The position numbers and the translations under genes were made by a program. Under the pieces are notes generated by a model. The model was not told where the DNA came from. It did not search any database and was given only the letters and a program-made list of their open reading frames with translations. From Paenibacillus sp. HB172176 (GTDB lineage Bacteria; Bacillota; Bacilli; Paenibacillales; Paenibacillaceae), in NCBI RefSeq assembly GCF_011947265.1, contig NZ_JAATHD010000001.1:62001-126000 (forward strand): a DNA stretch of 64,000 bases, given 5' to 3'. Shown one piece after another: positions 54,085 to 63,073 of the stretch (positions are counted from its first letter, which is position 1; each line of letters opens with the position of its first letter).

Positions 54085-55311
54085 ATGAGCGTACAAATAA
54101 CGAAAGAAAGAGCGTTACCTCCCGGATTGACGTTGCTTCTTGCCGCCGCATGCGGAATGATCGCGGCCAATCTCTATTATGCGCAGCCATTGCTCGCTCT
54201 CATTAGCGAATCCATCGGCTTGTCTGCGGGGGGCTCGGGCTTGATTGTAACCTTAACTCAGCTGGGATATGTCATGGGATTATTATTCATCGTGCCGCTG
54301 GGAGATCGCGTGGAGAACCGCAGGCTAATCGTTGCGGCGCTGCTTCTCGATGCCGTGGCATTGGGCTTTGCCGCCTTCGCGCAGAACGCCGCATTCTTCC
54401 TGGCCGCCTCCTTCTTCATTGGCATCTGCTCGGTGGCCGCGCAAATTCTGGTGCCGTTTGCTTCCTATCTGGCAACGGATGCGACGCGCGGAGCGGTAGT
54501 CGGCAATGTGATGAGCGGACTTCTGCTTGGCATTATGCTCGCGAGACCCTTGTCGTCGCTTGTAGCCGATTGGCTGGGCTGGCAAGCGATGTTCGGGATA
54601 TCCTCCGGAGCCATTATTGTACTGGCCTTCATGCTCAAGAGATCGCTTCCCGTCAGGAAGCCGCAGACTGGCACAACCTATGCAGCCTTGCTTGGATCGA
54701 TGTGGCAGCTGCTGCGAGAGACGGCGATTCTTCGGCGCAGGGCCGCTTACCACGCATGTATGTTCGCGATGTTCAGCCTATTCTGGACCACAGTGCCGCT
54801 GCGATTATCGCAGCCGGACTATCATTTCTCGCAAACGGGAATTGCGCTGTTCGCTCTGGCGGGAGTCGCTGGCGCGATTGCCGCCCCCATCGCAGGCAGA
54901 TTGGCGGATCGCGGATGGACGAAGGCCGCGACATGGATCTCGATGATTATCGTCATTGGATCAGGCTTGCTTCCGCTTATCTTTGAGAGCAGCTCGTCTG
55001 TCGGGATTGCGGTGCTGGTCGCCGCAGCCATTCTTATGGATGCGGGAGTTTCCGCGAATCTGGTGCTAAGTCAAAGAATGATTTACTCTCTGGGCACTGA
55101 GGCGCGCAGCAGGCTTAATGGCTTGTTCATGGCTATATTCTTCCTTGGAGGCGCGGTTGGATCGGCCGTTGGAGGATGGGTGTATGCCTCTGCGGGCTGG
55201 CATGAAACATTGGGAGTGGGAACAGCGTTTCCTGTCTTGGCACTGCTTTATTTTGCAACGGAGAGAAGAGCGGGGCGTCAGGAGGATCGCTTGACCGAAT
55301 GCGAAGCATAA
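54085..55311 (+). CDS. MFS efflux transporter paired with TetR
   Basis: 408 residues with 12 hydrophobic segments. The loop-2 motif [12 protein letters not shown] (~70-81) is the MFS DRxxR-type signature. ATG 54085 has GGAGG upstream. It belongs to drug/metabolite efflux families by eye (YdhP/arabinose-efflux style); the substrate is unknown. Divergence from TetR and the operator cluster suggest inducible efflux of a toxic compound. Confidence 0.88.
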   Translation: MSVQITKERALPPGLTLLLAAACGMIAANLYYAQPLLALISESIGLSAGGSGLIVTLTQLGYVMGLLFIVPLGDRVENRRLIVAALLLDAVALGFAAFAQNAAFFLAASFFIGICSVAAQILVPFASYLATDATRGAVVGNVMSGLLLGIMLARPLSSLVADWLGWQAMFGISSGAIIVLAFMLKRSLPVRKPQTGTTYAALLGSMWQLLRETAILRRRAAYHACMFAMFSLFWTTVPLRLSQPDYHFSQTGIALFALAGVAGAIAAPIAGRLADRGWTKAATWISMIIVIGSGLLPLIFESSSSVGIAVLVAAAILMDAGVSANLVLSQRMIYSLGTEARSRLNGLFMAIFFLGGAVGSAVGGWVYASAGWHETLGVGTAFPVLALLYFATERRAGRQEDRLTECEA

Positions 55312-55352
55312 GGCAAGACTGGCTTGAGGATACAGATTGGAATTGGTCGAAG

Positions 55353-55380
55353 AGAGGCGCCCGGCGAGGCGTCTTTTTTT
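55353..55380 (+). terminator. Terminator of the TetR-linked MFS gene
   Basis: AGAGGCGCC pairs with GGCGTCTTT, with two G-U pairs, and a run of Ts follows. Confidence 0.75.
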
Positions 55381-55447
55381 GCGAATGATCAATCCATGTC
55401 ATTCTGTATGGAATCTGGAAGCTGTAAGCGTGAAAGGATAAAAGAAG

Positions 55448-55475
55448 GCTGCGCCGAAGCTAAATTCGGCGCAGC
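55448..55475. terminator. Strong second hairpin
   Basis: GCTGCGCCGAA (55448-55458) pairs perfectly with TTCGGCGCAGC (55465-55475). T-run weak (AGCTTTATTT). Confidence 0.55.
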
Positions 55476-55555
55476 AGCTTTATTTCGTAAGCCCCAGCCT
55501 CCTTACTTAGCCGCTTGACTATTCATTCGGGCTGGTTTATTGTTAGGAATGTAAA

Positions 55556-55588
55556 TTTACTAATTTACTAAATTACTAAGTTAGTAAA
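55556..55588. repeat. 8-bp tandem repeats / inverted repeat before the MFS gene
   Basis: ACTAATTT, ACTAAATT, ACTAAGTT and AGTAAACC follow each other with an 8-bp period (55559-55590). The block also reads as an inverted repeat from TTTACTAA to TTAGTAAA (55556-55588). It lies 40 bp before the start codon and looks like a multimeric operator, of a kind often bound by MarR- or ArsR-type repressors. No such regulator gene is next to it. Confidence 0.65.
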
Positions 55589-55626
55589 CCAAAATTACAT
55601 GATTCATGTGGAAATGAGGAATCAAA

Positions 55627-56817
55627 ATGTGGTCAAACCGCTATGTGCGCGCGATTATGCTTTCAAGAACGCTGCTTCAGCTGGGCATATGGATTCGGAA
55701 TTTTGCCGTTTTGCTATACGTAACCGACATTACGAATAATGATGCGTGGTATGTATCGCTTATTTCCGTGGCGGAATTCTCGCCAATATTCCTGTTCGCC
55801 TTAATAGGGGGGACGCTGGCAGACCGCTGGCAGCCGAAACGAACGATGACGGTTAGCGATCTCCTGTCGGGAATATCTGTTGCGGCAGTGCTTATCGCGG
55901 TGATGAACGGAGAATGGATCGCGCTTCTCATCGGTTCATTCGTCTCCGCTAGTCTATCTCAGTTGTCCCAGCCTTCGGCAATGAAGCTGTACAAGCGGCA
56001 TGTGCCGGAAGAGCAGCTTCAGGGTGTAATGGCGATGTCCCAATCGCTCGTCGCCGTCTTCACTGTTCTCGGCCCGATGATTGGAACGTTTGTCTTCATG
56101 CAGCTTGGAATTCACAGCTCACTCATTCTGACGGGAATCATGTTTCTCGGCTCTTCGGTTGTTCTTGCGACGCTTCCGCGGGATGAGAAGGAAGCACGCT
56201 CCGGCGGCGGGGTCGGGTTCATGGCGGAATTGCTGGCCGGCATCCGTTATATCGGCTCGAACGCTTCCTTGAGCGCATTAAGTCGGGCCTTCGCGACGGC
56301 GGGGCTTGCTGCTGGCATGATTCAGCCGCTCGCCATCTTCATCGTGATCGAGAAGCTGGGACTCGACAAGCATGTCTTGCAATGGTTTCTAATGGCGAAT
56401 GGAGCTGCGATGCTCGCGGGAGGAATGCTCGTTATGGGGATAGCGCGGAGAGTCAAACCTCAAGCGCTGCTCGCTGCCGGCTTGCTGGTAAGCGCCGTCT
56501 GCACGGCGGGAGTAGGCGCATCGTCGATCATAGGATTGACGGCGGCTCTGCAAGTGATCAGCGGATTGTTCTATCCGTGCATTCAGATTGGTATTCAAAC
56601 GATGATTATGCGGGGCACGGAGGGCGCCTATATCGGCCGTGTCTCCGGAGCGATCACCCCTGTCTTCATGGGAATGATGGTTGCGGGAATGCTGATGTCG
56701 GGAGTGTTGAAGGAATTGCTTACCTTGACGGGAGTATATGCTTTAAGCGGCGGTCTGCTTATAGTCGGAGCGGCCCTTCTTGTCTGCAAGCCATCTTCAG
56801 CCTATACTAGCACCTAG
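55627..56817 (+). CDS. MFS exporter (enterobactin-exporter/MFS_3-like)
   Basis: 396 residues with 12 hydrophobic segments. LADRWQPKRTMTVSDLLSG (~65-83) is the loop-2 motif with DRWQPKR, typical of MFS_3 and siderophore/macrolide exporters. ATG 55627 with GAGG upstream. An array of 8-bp repeats in the promoter suggests regulation. No regulator is adjacent. A link to the siderophore importer 2.4 kb upstream is only suggested by proximity. The substrate is unknown. Confidence 0.87.
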   Translation: MWSNRYVRAIMLSRTLLQLGIWIRNFAVLLYVTDITNNDAWYVSLISVAEFSPIFLFALIGGTLADRWQPKRTMTVSDLLSGISVAAVLIAVMNGEWIALLIGSFVSASLSQLSQPSAMKLYKRHVPEEQLQGVMAMSQSLVAVFTVLGPMIGTFVFMQLGIHSSLILTGIMFLGSSVVLATLPRDEKEARSGGGVGFMAELLAGIRYIGSNASLSALSRAFATAGLAAGMIQPLAIFIVIEKLGLDKHVLQWFLMANGAAMLAGGMLVMGIARRVKPQALLAAGLLVSAVCTAGVGASSIIGLTAALQVISGLFYPCIQIGIQTMIMRGTEGAYIGRVSGAITPVFMGMMVAGMLMSGVLKELLTLTGVYALSGGLLIVGAALLVCKPSSAYTST

Positions 56818-56848
56818 ACGAACAATCCAAGGGAAGGGGCTTGGCATC

Positions 56849-57916
56849 ATGGGTACATGGCATCATGAGAAAATCAAGGCTTTCATTGAAGAGGAGATCG
56901 ATCGGGGGCATCTGCCCGGAGCGGCGCTTCTTGTCTCCTGTGGCGGAGAGGAGCTGCTTCGGGAAGTCTACGGCAGCCGGGCGATATTCCCGGACAAAGC
57001 TCCTATGCGCATAGACACGGTGTTCGATCTTGCTTCGCTGACGAAGGTCGTCGCCACGCTGCCCGCGGCTCTTCGATTAATGGATCAGGGGAAAGTCACG
57101 CTCAGCGATGATATTTCAGCCTTCCTGAATGTGGATATGCAAATAGAGGGAGAACCGGTTCTTGTTCGCCACCTGCTCACGCATTCCTCAGGGCTGCGCG
57201 CGGATTTGCCGGGCATTCGTTCCGAGCCGGAGCTTTCAAGAGAGGAACTGCTGGGCCGAATAAGAAGCGAGCAGCTTGTTCATCGCCCTGGCACGAAGGT
57301 CGTTTACAGCGACATTGGCATGATTCTGCTTGGTCTTATTATTGAAGAGATAACGGGAGACACTCTCGATGCTTTCGTGAAGAAGGAACTTTACGAGCCT
57401 TTGGAGATGGCGGAAACAGGGTTTCGGCCCGCATTCGAGGAATCGCGTTATGCGGCAACCGAATATTCCGAGCTGCATAAGGCTTATAAGATAGGGCTTG
57501 TTCATGATGAGAAGGCGGGGATGATGGGCGGAGTCAGCGGTCATGCCGGTCTGTTCTCTACGATTGGAGATTTGGCGAATTACGCCGAGATGATTCGTCA
57601 GAAGGGTGAGTTCAAGGGCAGACGCGTTCTATCGCGAGCGGCGATCGAGCTGTCGTCTCGCTCCTTCACGCCTTCCGGGGAAGAAGGCCGGGGGCTTGGC
57701 TGGCAGCTCGCATCCGAAGCGGGCGGTTTCTTCTTCGGCGACTATGCTTCACGTCAAGCATTCGGACATACTGGTTTTACAGGGACCAGCCTGCTGTTCG
57801 ATCCTGAGCGGGATGCGCAGATTATCCTTCTCACGAATCGCGTTCATTTCGGCAGAACGGATCATATCAGGCAATTCCGCCCTCGACTGCATAATTTGAT
57901 TCTCTCGCAGCTATAG
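56849..57916 (+). CDS. Serine hydrolase, class C beta-lactamase-like (second copy type)
   Basis: 355 residues of the beta-lactamase/DD-peptidase group. The nucleophile SxxK is SLTK (in DLASLTKVV, ~60), YSD (in VVYSDIGMI, ~153) takes the YxN place, and HTGFTGTS (~305) is the HTG motif. No signal peptide, so a cytosolic esterase or peptidase is likely. ATG 56849 follows AAGGGAAGGGG; an earlier ATG at 56780 overlaps the MFS gene. It starts 31 bp after that exporter's stop and is probably co-transcribed. It is distinct from the hydrolase at 48790. Confidence 0.88.
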   Translation: MGTWHHEKIKAFIEEEIDRGHLPGAALLVSCGGEELLREVYGSRAIFPDKAPMRIDTVFDLASLTKVVATLPAALRLMDQGKVTLSDDISAFLNVDMQIEGEPVLVRHLLTHSSGLRADLPGIRSEPELSREELLGRIRSEQLVHRPGTKVVYSDIGMILLGLIIEEITGDTLDAFVKKELYEPLEMAETGFRPAFEESRYAATEYSELHKAYKIGLVHDEKAGMMGGVSGHAGLFSTIGDLANYAEMIRQKGEFKGRRVLSRAAIELSSRSFTPSGEEGRGLGWQLASEAGGFFFGDYASRQAFGHTGFTGTSLLFDPERDAQIILLTNRVHFGRTDHIRQFRPRLHNLILSQL

Positions 57917-58013
57917 CTGCTGCAGCTCCCGATGCGGTTTTGTTCGAATTGCACAACGCTTGAAACGGCTCTTGTCATTACTGACGAAAATATAACGATC
58001 CATGTCATTATAG

Positions 58014-58042
58014 TTTACATGATTTAATCCGGACTATATAAT
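58014..58042 (+). promoter_or_regulatory. Promoter of the gntR operon
   Basis: TTTACA (58014-58019) and TATAAT (58037-58042) are spaced by 17 bp. It reads into gntR, and possibly through into the downstream operon. Confidence 0.7.
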
Positions 58043-58072
58043 GCAATTAGAATCGGGATGGAGGTCGTGAAA

Positions 58073-58777
58073 TTGCAGCCAGCGAATGAAGTCGAAATCT
58101 ACAATGCCATCAAGTCCGCAATCCTGGATGGGAAGCTAAGACCGAATATGCAATTGGTGGAGGAGGTTATCGCGGAATCGTTCGGGGTCAGCCGCACGCC
58201 GGTCAGACATGTGCTTCGAAAGCTGGCGGGGGAGAAGCTGCTTACGGTGATTCCTTATAAGGGAACCTTCGTCAGCCATCCGACCGTCGAGGAAGCCAAG
58301 CAGGTATTCGAGGCAAGGAGGCTGCTCGAGGTTTCCTCAATCAAGGAGGCTTGCCGGTATCGGAAGGTCGCCCAAATCGAGAAGCTTCGAGACATGCTGC
58401 GAGAGGAGAAGGAAGCCCACGGCAAGCAAGACGCGCTCGGCGTATTGCGGGTTACGGGCGATTTCCACGTAAAGCTTGCGGAGTTGACCGGAAATGGATT
58501 CATCGGCAAATATGTCGAGGAGCTTGTTTCCTTAACGTATGTCATTATCGCGCTTTACGGCGAGAAGTATCAGCGATGCTGTCACGATCATGAGCGGATT
58601 CTGACCGCTGTTGAGGAAGGCGACGCGGCCAAGGCTGCCTCATGGATGGAAGAGCATTTGAGGGAACTGGAAGCGGGCTTGAACTTTGCGGAGACGGGTT
58701 CGGCTGCGGCGCTTAGTGATATTTTCAAGCCGCGAGCGCCGCAAATGCAAATGCAAATGCAAATGCAAATGAAATAA
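58073..58777 (+). CDS. GntR-family regulator, FCD subgroup
   Basis: 234 residues. The winged helix (LVEEVIAESFGVSRTPVRHV, ~24-43) is followed by an FCD ligand domain (~75-215; EARRLLEVSSIKEACR typical), which binds carboxylates or other small molecules with a metal. TTG 58073 is preferred: GGAGG lies 8 nt upstream; ATG 58058 contains that site. The C-terminus ends in a low-complexity (Gln-Met)5-Lys tail encoded by a hexanucleotide repeat. A perfect TTGTATACAA-centred palindrome directly after the gene marks its likely operator for the transport operon. Confidence 0.9.
   Translation: MQPANEVEIYNAIKSAILDGKLRPNMQLVEEVIAESFGVSRTPVRHVLRKLAGEKLLTVIPYKGTFVSHPTVEEAKQVFEARRLLEVSSIKEACRYRKVAQIEKLRDMLREEKEAHGKQDALGVLRVTGDFHVKLAELTGNGFIGKYVEELVSLTYVIIALYGEKYQRCCHDHERILTAVEEGDAAKAASWMEEHLRELEAGLNFAETGSAAALSDIFKPRAPQMQMQMQMQMK
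58742..58771 (+). repeat. Five tandem CAAATG hexamers
   Basis: CAAATG occurs five times in a row at the 3' end of gntR, just before AAA TAA. Length changes by whole units keep the frame and alter only the (Gln-Met) tail. Confidence 0.95.
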
Positions 58778-58795
58778 TTCTTTTTTTTACCCGTG

Positions 58796-58809
58796 GATTG
58801 TATACAATC
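58796..58809. promoter_or_regulatory. Probable GntR(FCD) operator
   Basis: GATTGTATACAATC is a perfect 14-bp palindrome with the GT-N(2)-AC core of FCD-type GntR operators. It lies 19 bp after the gntR stop and ~100 bp before the transporter operon. Confidence 0.75.
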
Positions 58810-58911
58810 TTGGATGCGATATGGAAGGCAATTCTTACGAGAGGAGCTGAGGCTGCAAGCAGAAGCTGGCATGGAAGAATGCGTTACATTTCTTGGATGG
58901 AGGTGCGCGGA

Positions 58912-59658
58912 ATGTCGTTGGTCATTAACCATGTGTCAAAGTCTTACGGCGCGAAGCCGGTATTGAAGGATATCAGCTTCGCGGTGGAGCCGCATGAATT
59001 CGTATGCATTCTTGGTCACAGCGGTTGCGGGAAATCCACCTTGCTCAATCTGATCGCGGGGTATCTGAGGCCCGATGAAGGGACGATTCAGGTCAATGGG
59101 ATGAATGTGTCGGGTCCGTCGAAGGAGAGAGGAGTGGTGTTCCAGGATCATGCGCTGTTCCCCTGGTACTCCGTTCTCGACAATGTGGCGTTCGGTCCCG
59201 AGGCGCAAGGAATTCCCAAGGAGGACGCGAAGCGCAAGGCGCGGCAGTATTTGAAGCTGGTTGGACTCGAGCGTTATGCGGAGCAATATCCTTCATCGCT
59301 GTCAGGCGGAATGAAGCAACGGGTCGGCATTGCCAGAGCTCTTGCCGGCGGACCGGACATTCTGCTGATGGATGAGCCGTTCGGCGCGCTCGATATATTG
59401 ACAAGGGATACGATGAGACGGGAGCTGCAGCGGATATGGATGGAGCTGCGGACGATGGTCATCTTCATCACCCATAGCATCAGCGAAGCGATTCATCTCG
59501 GGAATAAGGTGATCGTGATGAAGGATGGCGATATCGCGGCGATGTATCAGCTCGATCTGCCGTTTCCCCGTTCGCATCAGGATTCCGAATTCTCGTCGCT
59601 GCTTGCCGAGATTGAAGCGATTCTGATCGAAGATTCCGTATCGGAACGTATAAGCTGA
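58912..59658 (+). CDS. ABC importer ATPase (Ssu/Tau/Nrt type)
   Basis: 248 residues. Walker A GHSGCGKST (~40), Q-loop VVFQDHALFPWYSVLDN (~82), signature LSGGMKQRVGIARAL (~130), Walker B ILLMDEPFGALD (~155) and the H-loop HS-containing IFITHSISEAIHL (~187). ATG 58912 has GGAGG upstream; the open frame to 58798 overlaps the operator and is rejected. It powers the permease and binding protein that follow. The type imports sulfonates, nitrate, thiamine precursors or pyrimidine-like compounds. Confidence 0.93.
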   Translation: MSLVINHVSKSYGAKPVLKDISFAVEPHEFVCILGHSGCGKSTLLNLIAGYLRPDEGTIQVNGMNVSGPSKERGVVFQDHALFPWYSVLDNVAFGPEAQGIPKEDAKRKARQYLKLVGLERYAEQYPSSLSGGMKQRVGIARALAGGPDILLMDEPFGALDILTRDTMRRELQRIWMELRTMVIFITHSISEAIHLGNKVIVMKDGDIAAMYQLDLPFPRSHQDSEFSSLLAEIEAILIEDSVSERIS

Positions 59659-59672
59659 GGGGGGGGTCAAGC

Positions 59673-60566
59673 ATGAATTCTTCGACGGGAAAAGGTTATG
59701 TCATGATTCACAAGCAGGCGCCCGAGATGGTCTCCGGCAACAGCAAGGCTCCTGCGACAGGAGCAGGAGGCCGCAATAAACGCGCCTACCCCTATATGTT
59801 CCCCTGGCTTCCCATCCTGTTGTTCTTCTTGTGTTGGGAAGGATTCAGCCGATGGAATGAAGGAGCGGAGTTCTTCAATCCGGTCTTCCTGCCGACGCCG
59901 TCAGCGACGATTGCGGAAGGCATCGAGCTGGCTAAGCAGGGCATTATTCTCAGCAGCGTCATTCACAGCACGGAGAGAATCTTAATCGGCTTTGTGATTG
60001 GCTGCGCGATTGCCATTCTGCTTGGCATGGTCATGAGCCGTTCGAGAGCTGTGGAGAATTGGATCAGTCCGATTTTGAATCTGGTGGGCCCCATTCCGGC
60101 GCTGGCGCTGCTGCCGTTCTTCATCATCTGGTTCGGCATAGGCGAATTCCCGAAAATTCTGCTCATCGCCTGGACCACCTTTATTCCGGTGCTCATGTAT
60201 ACGCTCGATGGACTGAAGTCGGTGAATGCGAATTATATTCGCTCCGCATTAAGTCTGGGAGCCTCGCAGGGCTTAATCTTCAGAAAGGTTATTCTGCCAT
60301 CGGCGGTACCTCATATTTTGGTTGGCATGCAAGTCAGTCTCGGCCTTACGTTCTCTTCCCTGATTGTTTCCGAGATGATGGGGGCTCGCACGGGTCTGGG
60401 TTATATCATCGTGGATGCGAGGAATTACTTCAAGCTGACGAATATGTTCGTCGCCATCATCCTGATCGGGCTTGAATACAGCTTGTTTTCCTTATTGCTG
60501 AAGTGGGTGGAGAGGAGGCTTCTCTCGTGGAGAGAGAACGGGATTCACGGAGCTGTGGAGAAATAA
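59673..60566 (+). CDS. ABC importer permease (SsuC/TauC type)
   Basis: 297 residues with six hydrophobic segments. The loop that contacts the ATPase is RSALSLGASQGLIFRKVILP (~190). ATG 59673 with a G-rich ribosome site; ATG 59703 is an alternative. The gap to the ATPase is 14 bp. Confidence 0.92.
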   Translation: MNSSTGKGYVMIHKQAPEMVSGNSKAPATGAGGRNKRAYPYMFPWLPILLFFLCWEGFSRWNEGAEFFNPVFLPTPSATIAEGIELAKQGIILSSVIHSTERILIGFVIGCAIAILLGMVMSRSRAVENWISPILNLVGPIPALALLPFFIIWFGIGEFPKILLIAWTTFIPVLMYTLDGLKSVNANYIRSALSLGASQGLIFRKVILPSAVPHILVGMQVSLGLTFSSLIVSEMMGARTGLGYIIVDARNYFKLTNMFVAIILIGLEYSLFSLLLKWVERRLLSWRENGIHGAVEK

Positions 60567-60614
60567 AAGTCTGAATATTCTGTCATTACCTAAAAAGAGA
60601 GTGGAGGAGAAACG

Positions 60615-61667
60615 ATGAAAACATGGAAAAGCATTGGCATTCTTTCTGTTATTCTACTTCTTGTGACGACAGCTCTGGGGGCTTGCAGCACGAATAATAA
60701 GGAGAACGACGAAGAGGGCGAGCTGGAGACAACGAAGCTTACGCTCGTAGGCGTACGCGACGCGCAAATTTCGTCCCAGCAAATTATTGCGGATAAGCTG
60801 GGCTATTTCAAGGACGAGGGGCTCGAGGTGACCAATCAGCTTATCGAGAGCGGTCCCGACATGCTCGGCATGATCGCGGGCGGAAGCGCGCCGGTCAGCT
60901 TCCAGACGAATTTCGGCGATTTCATTATGGCTTCGAACGGCGTGAAGGTGAAGATCGTTGCTCCTCTGGCGCAAATCGCGGGAACGCAGGCGGTTGTAGC
61001 CGGCAAGAACACGGTGGTGAACAGTCCGAAGGACTTTGAAGGGAAGACAATCGGTATCCCGAGCGGCGCCGACGTGATGATCGCCATCGATAATATGGCG
61101 AAGGAATACGGCGTGGATAAGGATAAAATCAAGCTGGTCAATATTGCGCCAAGCGATGCGGTTACTGCGCTCGACAAGGGACAGATCGACTTTATGGCAT
61201 GCTGGGAGCCGTGGATTACGAAAGGGATCGCGATGGGCGGAAAATTCATGTTCAGCGGCACAAAAAGCGAGATTCCCGGCGCTGAGGGCGATGTGTCGTG
61301 GATGAGCGTGCATACGACGATTCAAGTGACCGACGATTATTTGAGCGAGAATCCAAATACGATCAAAGCTGTGCTGCGAGCGCTGGAGAAAGCGACGGAT
61401 TACATTAACGAGCATCGGGAGGACGCGGTCAAGCTTCTGGCGCCTGAGCTGCATCTGGAGGAAGCCGAGTTGACGGAAATTATGAACCGAAATGCGTACA
61501 GCATGGAGGTTGACGACGCGTTCGTGAATCAGAGCAACGGGCAGGCGGTATTCGATTACGAGATGAAGCAGGGCAACATTAAGAGCATACCTCCATACAG
61601 CGATTATATCGATCTTAGCTTATTCAAGGAAATCAGTCCGGACAAGATTAAAGCGGAGTTCAAGTAA
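60615..61667 (+). CDS. ABC importer binding lipoprotein (NMT1/SsuA type)
   Basis: 350 residues. The signal ends in LGACSTN, a lipobox. LGYFKDEGLEV and the IGIPSGADVMIAIDNMAKEYG segment are typical of NMT1/SsuA-like binding proteins. It captures the substrate of the importer outside the membrane. The context (allantoinase downstream) points to a ureide, hydantoin or related nitrogen compound rather than a sulfonate. Start ATG 60615 with GTGGAGG. Confidence 0.9.
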   Translation: MKTWKSIGILSVILLLVTTALGACSTNNKENDEEGELETTKLTLVGVRDAQISSQQIIADKLGYFKDEGLEVTNQLIESGPDMLGMIAGGSAPVSFQTNFGDFIMASNGVKVKIVAPLAQIAGTQAVVAGKNTVVNSPKDFEGKTIGIPSGADVMIAIDNMAKEYGVDKDKIKLVNIAPSDAVTALDKGQIDFMACWEPWITKGIAMGGKFMFSGTKSEIPGAEGDVSWMSVHTTIQVTDDYLSENPNTIKAVLRALEKATDYINEHREDAVKLLAPELHLEEAELTEIMNRNAYSMEVDDAFVNQSNGQAVFDYEMKQGNIKSIPPYSDYIDLSLFKEISPDKIKAEFK

Positions 61668-61711
61668 TCGGAATGCGAGTTGAACTCGGGCTGGCAAAGG
61701 ATGCGAACAAG

Positions 61712-63073
61712 ATGAGCGAAACTTTCGATTTACTTGTAAAAGGCGGAGTTGTCGTCAGCGGCGGACAGGCGAGGGTGATGGATATCGGCGTTCGGAGCGG
61801 CGTAATCTGCGCGTTGGAAGATGAGCTTGCGTCCGAGGGAGCGGAAGAGCTGCTTCAGGCTGACGGAATGGTTGTCATGCCCGGCATGATCGATGTGCAC
61901 ACGCATTTCAACGAACCGGGCTTCGCGCATTGGGAAGGCTTCGCCTCCGGCTCGGCCTCCCTTGCCGCCGGCGGCGTGACGACCTATATTGACATGCCGC
62001 TTAACGGCGTTCCTCCGACGGTGAATGCGGATATTCTGATGCGCAAAGGGGAGCTCGGCGAGCGCGAGTCGATTGTCGACTTCCTGCTTTGGGGCGGACT
62101 TGTTCCCGGGAATGGAGAGCATCTGACTTCGCTCGCCGCAGGCGGCGTCGCGGGCTTCAAGGCGTTCATGTCCGCGCCAGCCTCTACCGGCGAGGACGAG
62201 TTTCGCAATGTGGAGGCGCTGGAGCTGTTTAACGGCATGAAGGAAATTGCGAAAACGGGCAAAATTCTGGCTTTGCACGCGGAGAAGCAGGAGCTGCTGG
62301 GGCCGCTCTATGAATTGAACTATGCGTACGGCTCGGCGCGGGCCTATTCGGAATCAAGACCGCCAATATGCGAGCTGGACGCGGTAGGTCAAGCGCTGCT
62401 CATGGCGGAACTAACCGGCTGCCGGCTTCATTTCGTTCATATCAGCACGGCGGAGGCTTGCGATATGATCATGCGCGCTCGCGAAAGGGGAATCGATGCT
62501 ACGCTCGAGACCTGTCCGCATTATCTCGTTCTCAGCGAGGAGGATTTGGCGCGGCTCGGAGCTGTGGCCAAATGCGCTCCCCCGCTGCGCAGTTCCTCGG
62601 AGAGAGAGCGGCTTTGGGATGCTCTTGCCGCGGGGAAGATCGATATGATCAGCTCGGATCACTCGCCTTGTCCGATCGAGATGAAGCGGAAGGATAATAT
62701 GTTCGATGCGTGGGGAGGGATAAGCGGCTGCCAGTTTTCTCTGGAGCTGATGCTTGATCACGGCCATATTCGCAGAGGCTTGCCGCTGTCGCGAATTGCC
62801 GAGTGGACAGCCGAGAATCCGGCCAAGCGCTTTGGGCTGTTTCCTCGAAAGGGTGTTATTGCGCTTGGCGGGGATGCGGATCTCGCTATCATAGATTTGA
62901 AGCATAAACGCAGCATTAGCGCGGAGGAGATTGCGTATAAGCATAAACACAGCCCCTATGTCGGGATGGAGGTTCAATCGCGCGTGATGGCTTCTGTCAG
63001 TCGGGGGCGAGTCGTCTATCGTCAATCGACGGGAGTGGAGCGGGAGGCTCGCGGCAAATGGATCAAGGTATAG
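61712..63073 (+). CDS. allB: Allantoinase / cyclic-amidohydrolase
   Basis: 453-residue metal-dependent cyclic amidohydrolase. All metal ligands of E. coli AllB are visible: His63 and His65 (DVHTHF), carbamylated Lys150 (GFKAFMS), His189 (LHAEK), His243 (HFVHIST) and Asp316 (SDHSPCP). It opens the hydantoin ring of allantoin to allantoate; a dihydropyrimidinase or hydantoinase specificity is not excluded, but the DHSPCP motif favours allantoinase. ATG 61712 is preferred to 61673 by comparison with family starts. Its stop overlaps the next gene by 16 bp. No allantoate amidohydrolase is in the window. Confidence 0.9.
   Translation: MSETFDLLVKGGVVVSGGQARVMDIGVRSGVICALEDELASEGAEELLQADGMVVMPGMIDVHTHFNEPGFAHWEGFASGSASLAAGGVTTYIDMPLNGVPPTVNADILMRKGELGERESIVDFLLWGGLVPGNGEHLTSLAAGGVAGFKAFMSAPASTGEDEFRNVEALELFNGMKEIAKTGKILALHAEKQELLGPLYELNYAYGSARAYSESRPPICELDAVGQALLMAELTGCRLHFVHISTAEACDMIMRARERGIDATLETCPHYLVLSEEDLARLGAVAKCAPPLRSSSERERLWDALAAGKIDMISSDHSPCPIEMKRKDNMFDAWGGISGCQFSLELMLDHGHIRRGLPLSRIAEWTAENPAKRFGLFPRKGVIALGGDADLAIIDLKHKRSISAEEIAYKHKHSPYVGMEVQSRVMASVSRGRVVYRQSTGVEREARGKWIKV

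Larger units (their letters stand above)
55312..55626. other. Intergenic region with two terminators and repeat array
   Basis: It holds the terminator of the MFS gene, a second strong hairpin, and an AT-rich repeat array before the next MFS gene (each listed separately). No gene is supportable in it. Confidence 0.7.

Noticed and set aside
48790..57916. True antibiotic-resistance beta-lactamases
   Set aside because: Both class C-like proteins lack signal peptides and have YSL/YSD rather than clear YxN motifs. They fit esterase or peptidase relatives better.
58798..58911. An N-terminal extension of the importer ATPase
   Set aside because: The extension overlaps the GntR operator. ATG 58912 has GGAGG and fits family starts.
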